DNA from: DATGZX01 sp035296965
Lineage (GTDB): Bacteria > Planctomycetota > Planctomycetia > Gemmatales > Gemmataceae
Length of the DNA: 24,085 nt
Direction of reading: 5' to 3'
Assembly (NCBI GenBank): GCA_035296965.1
Contig: DATGZX010000071.1
Location: 1-24,085 of the forward strand
Of this stretch, positions 23,858 to 24,085 are shown piece after piece; position 1 is the first letter of the stretch, and each line of letters starts with the position of its first letter. Below the pieces are notes generated by a model. It was not told the DNA's origin and ran no database searches. It was given only the letters and a program-made list of their open reading frames with translations. Position numbers and translations under genes: made by a program.

Positions 23858-24001
23858 TCACGCGGGGGCCGGTTCATTCGTCTCAGCCGGGGCAGGGGCG
23901 GCTGGCTCAGCGGCCGGTTCGACGGCAGCGGTCGGCTGCTCGGCCGTGGCGACCACAGCCTGCGCTTGTTCGACGGTCAGTGTTTCGAGGTCAGGAGTCA
24001 T
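23858..24001 (-). CDS. Small Ala/Pro/Glu-rich protein
   Basis: 47 residues from ATG 24001, with AGGGAG (24009-24014) 7 nt upstream, the main reason to believe it is translated. The N-terminal 20 residues (MTPDLETLTVEQAQAVVATA) would form an acidic amphipathic helix; the rest (EQPTAAVEPAAEPAAPAPAE and on) is low-complexity, Ala/Pro/Glu-rich and likely disordered. No signal peptide or membrane segment. The open frame continues upstream to a TTG at 24058, but the ribosome site favours 24001. Function unknown. Confidence 0.5.
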   Translation of the reverse strand: MTPDLETLTVEQAQAVVATAEQPTAAVEPAAEPAAPAPAETNEPAPA

Positions 24002-24085
24002 GATAATTCTCCCTTTCGCATCTTCGAGATCGGCACAGTGCCTCAACTCGTGCTTCAAGCCTACACCACGAAATGCATTGAACTT

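Overview
The window looks like chromosomal DNA of a planctomycete, most likely in or near the Gemmataceae. This is inferred from gene families rather than a marker gene: a very large ECF sigma factor with a transmembrane segment and a chain of carboxypeptidase-regulatory-like repeats, a WD40 lipoprotein/exported propeller, a HARE-HTH protein with a basic linker, a HEAT-repeat exported protein, a DUF1553-type C-terminal remnant and a DUF418 membrane protein. No rRNA, tRNA or CRISPR array was seen.

Layout. 1-2193: end of a phage-type DNA methyltransferase, then small and large terminase subunits, with no portal or capsid gene after them, so this is a remnant or edge of a prophage-like island. 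2572-3960: DUF418 membrane protein. 4026-4356: hairpin-rich intergenic DNA. 4356-6026 (-): M50 protease fused to TPRs, divergent from a WD40 propeller protein (6284-7405). 7954-11046: membrane-tethered ECF sigma factor. 11305-12441 (-): exported C45/acyltransferase-like Ntn hydrolase. 12965-13612: HARE-HTH protein with a clear terminator. 13765-14325 (-): SAM methyltransferase. 14698-15873 (-): exported TlpA-like thioredoxin with an in-frame TGA exactly at the first cysteine of the CxxC site. 16197-16835 (-): solo tyrosine recombinase, divergent from an XRE-type regulator (17072-17509). 17853-19619 (-) HEAT protein, divergent from a protein made of three copies of one helical module (19772-21097). 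21106-21346 (-): DUF1553 remnant fused to a 5' remnant of the recombinase. 21887-22960 (-): exported protein with an Ig-like and a GATase-like half. 23858-24001 (-): small Ala/Pro/Glu-rich ORF.

Two signals stand out. First, the thioredoxin gene is open on both sides of a single TGA that replaces the catalytic Cys (W-TGA-G-P-C). A 6-bp stem with a GGUC loop starts about 25 nt downstream, matching the published bacterial SECIS rules, so this is a candidate selenoprotein with a UxxC active site. Second, a 31-bp imperfect palindrome occurs five times, always in the same orientation, always intergenic and always with 18 nt between the starts of its two arms (2262, 4052, 7556, 11208, 21475). At 21475 it lies just outside the recombinase leader. 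The leader itself is duplicated (16788-16920 and 21347-21478), its outer end recurs at 17510, directly after the XRE gene stop, and a decayed recombinase 3' end lies at 14531. Together these suggest an active or recently active family of small recombinase-linked elements with site-like repeats, somewhat like an integron-type arrangement. That analogy is inference.

Most start codons here were chosen from Shine-Dalgarno spacing and signal peptides; several differ from the longest open frame.
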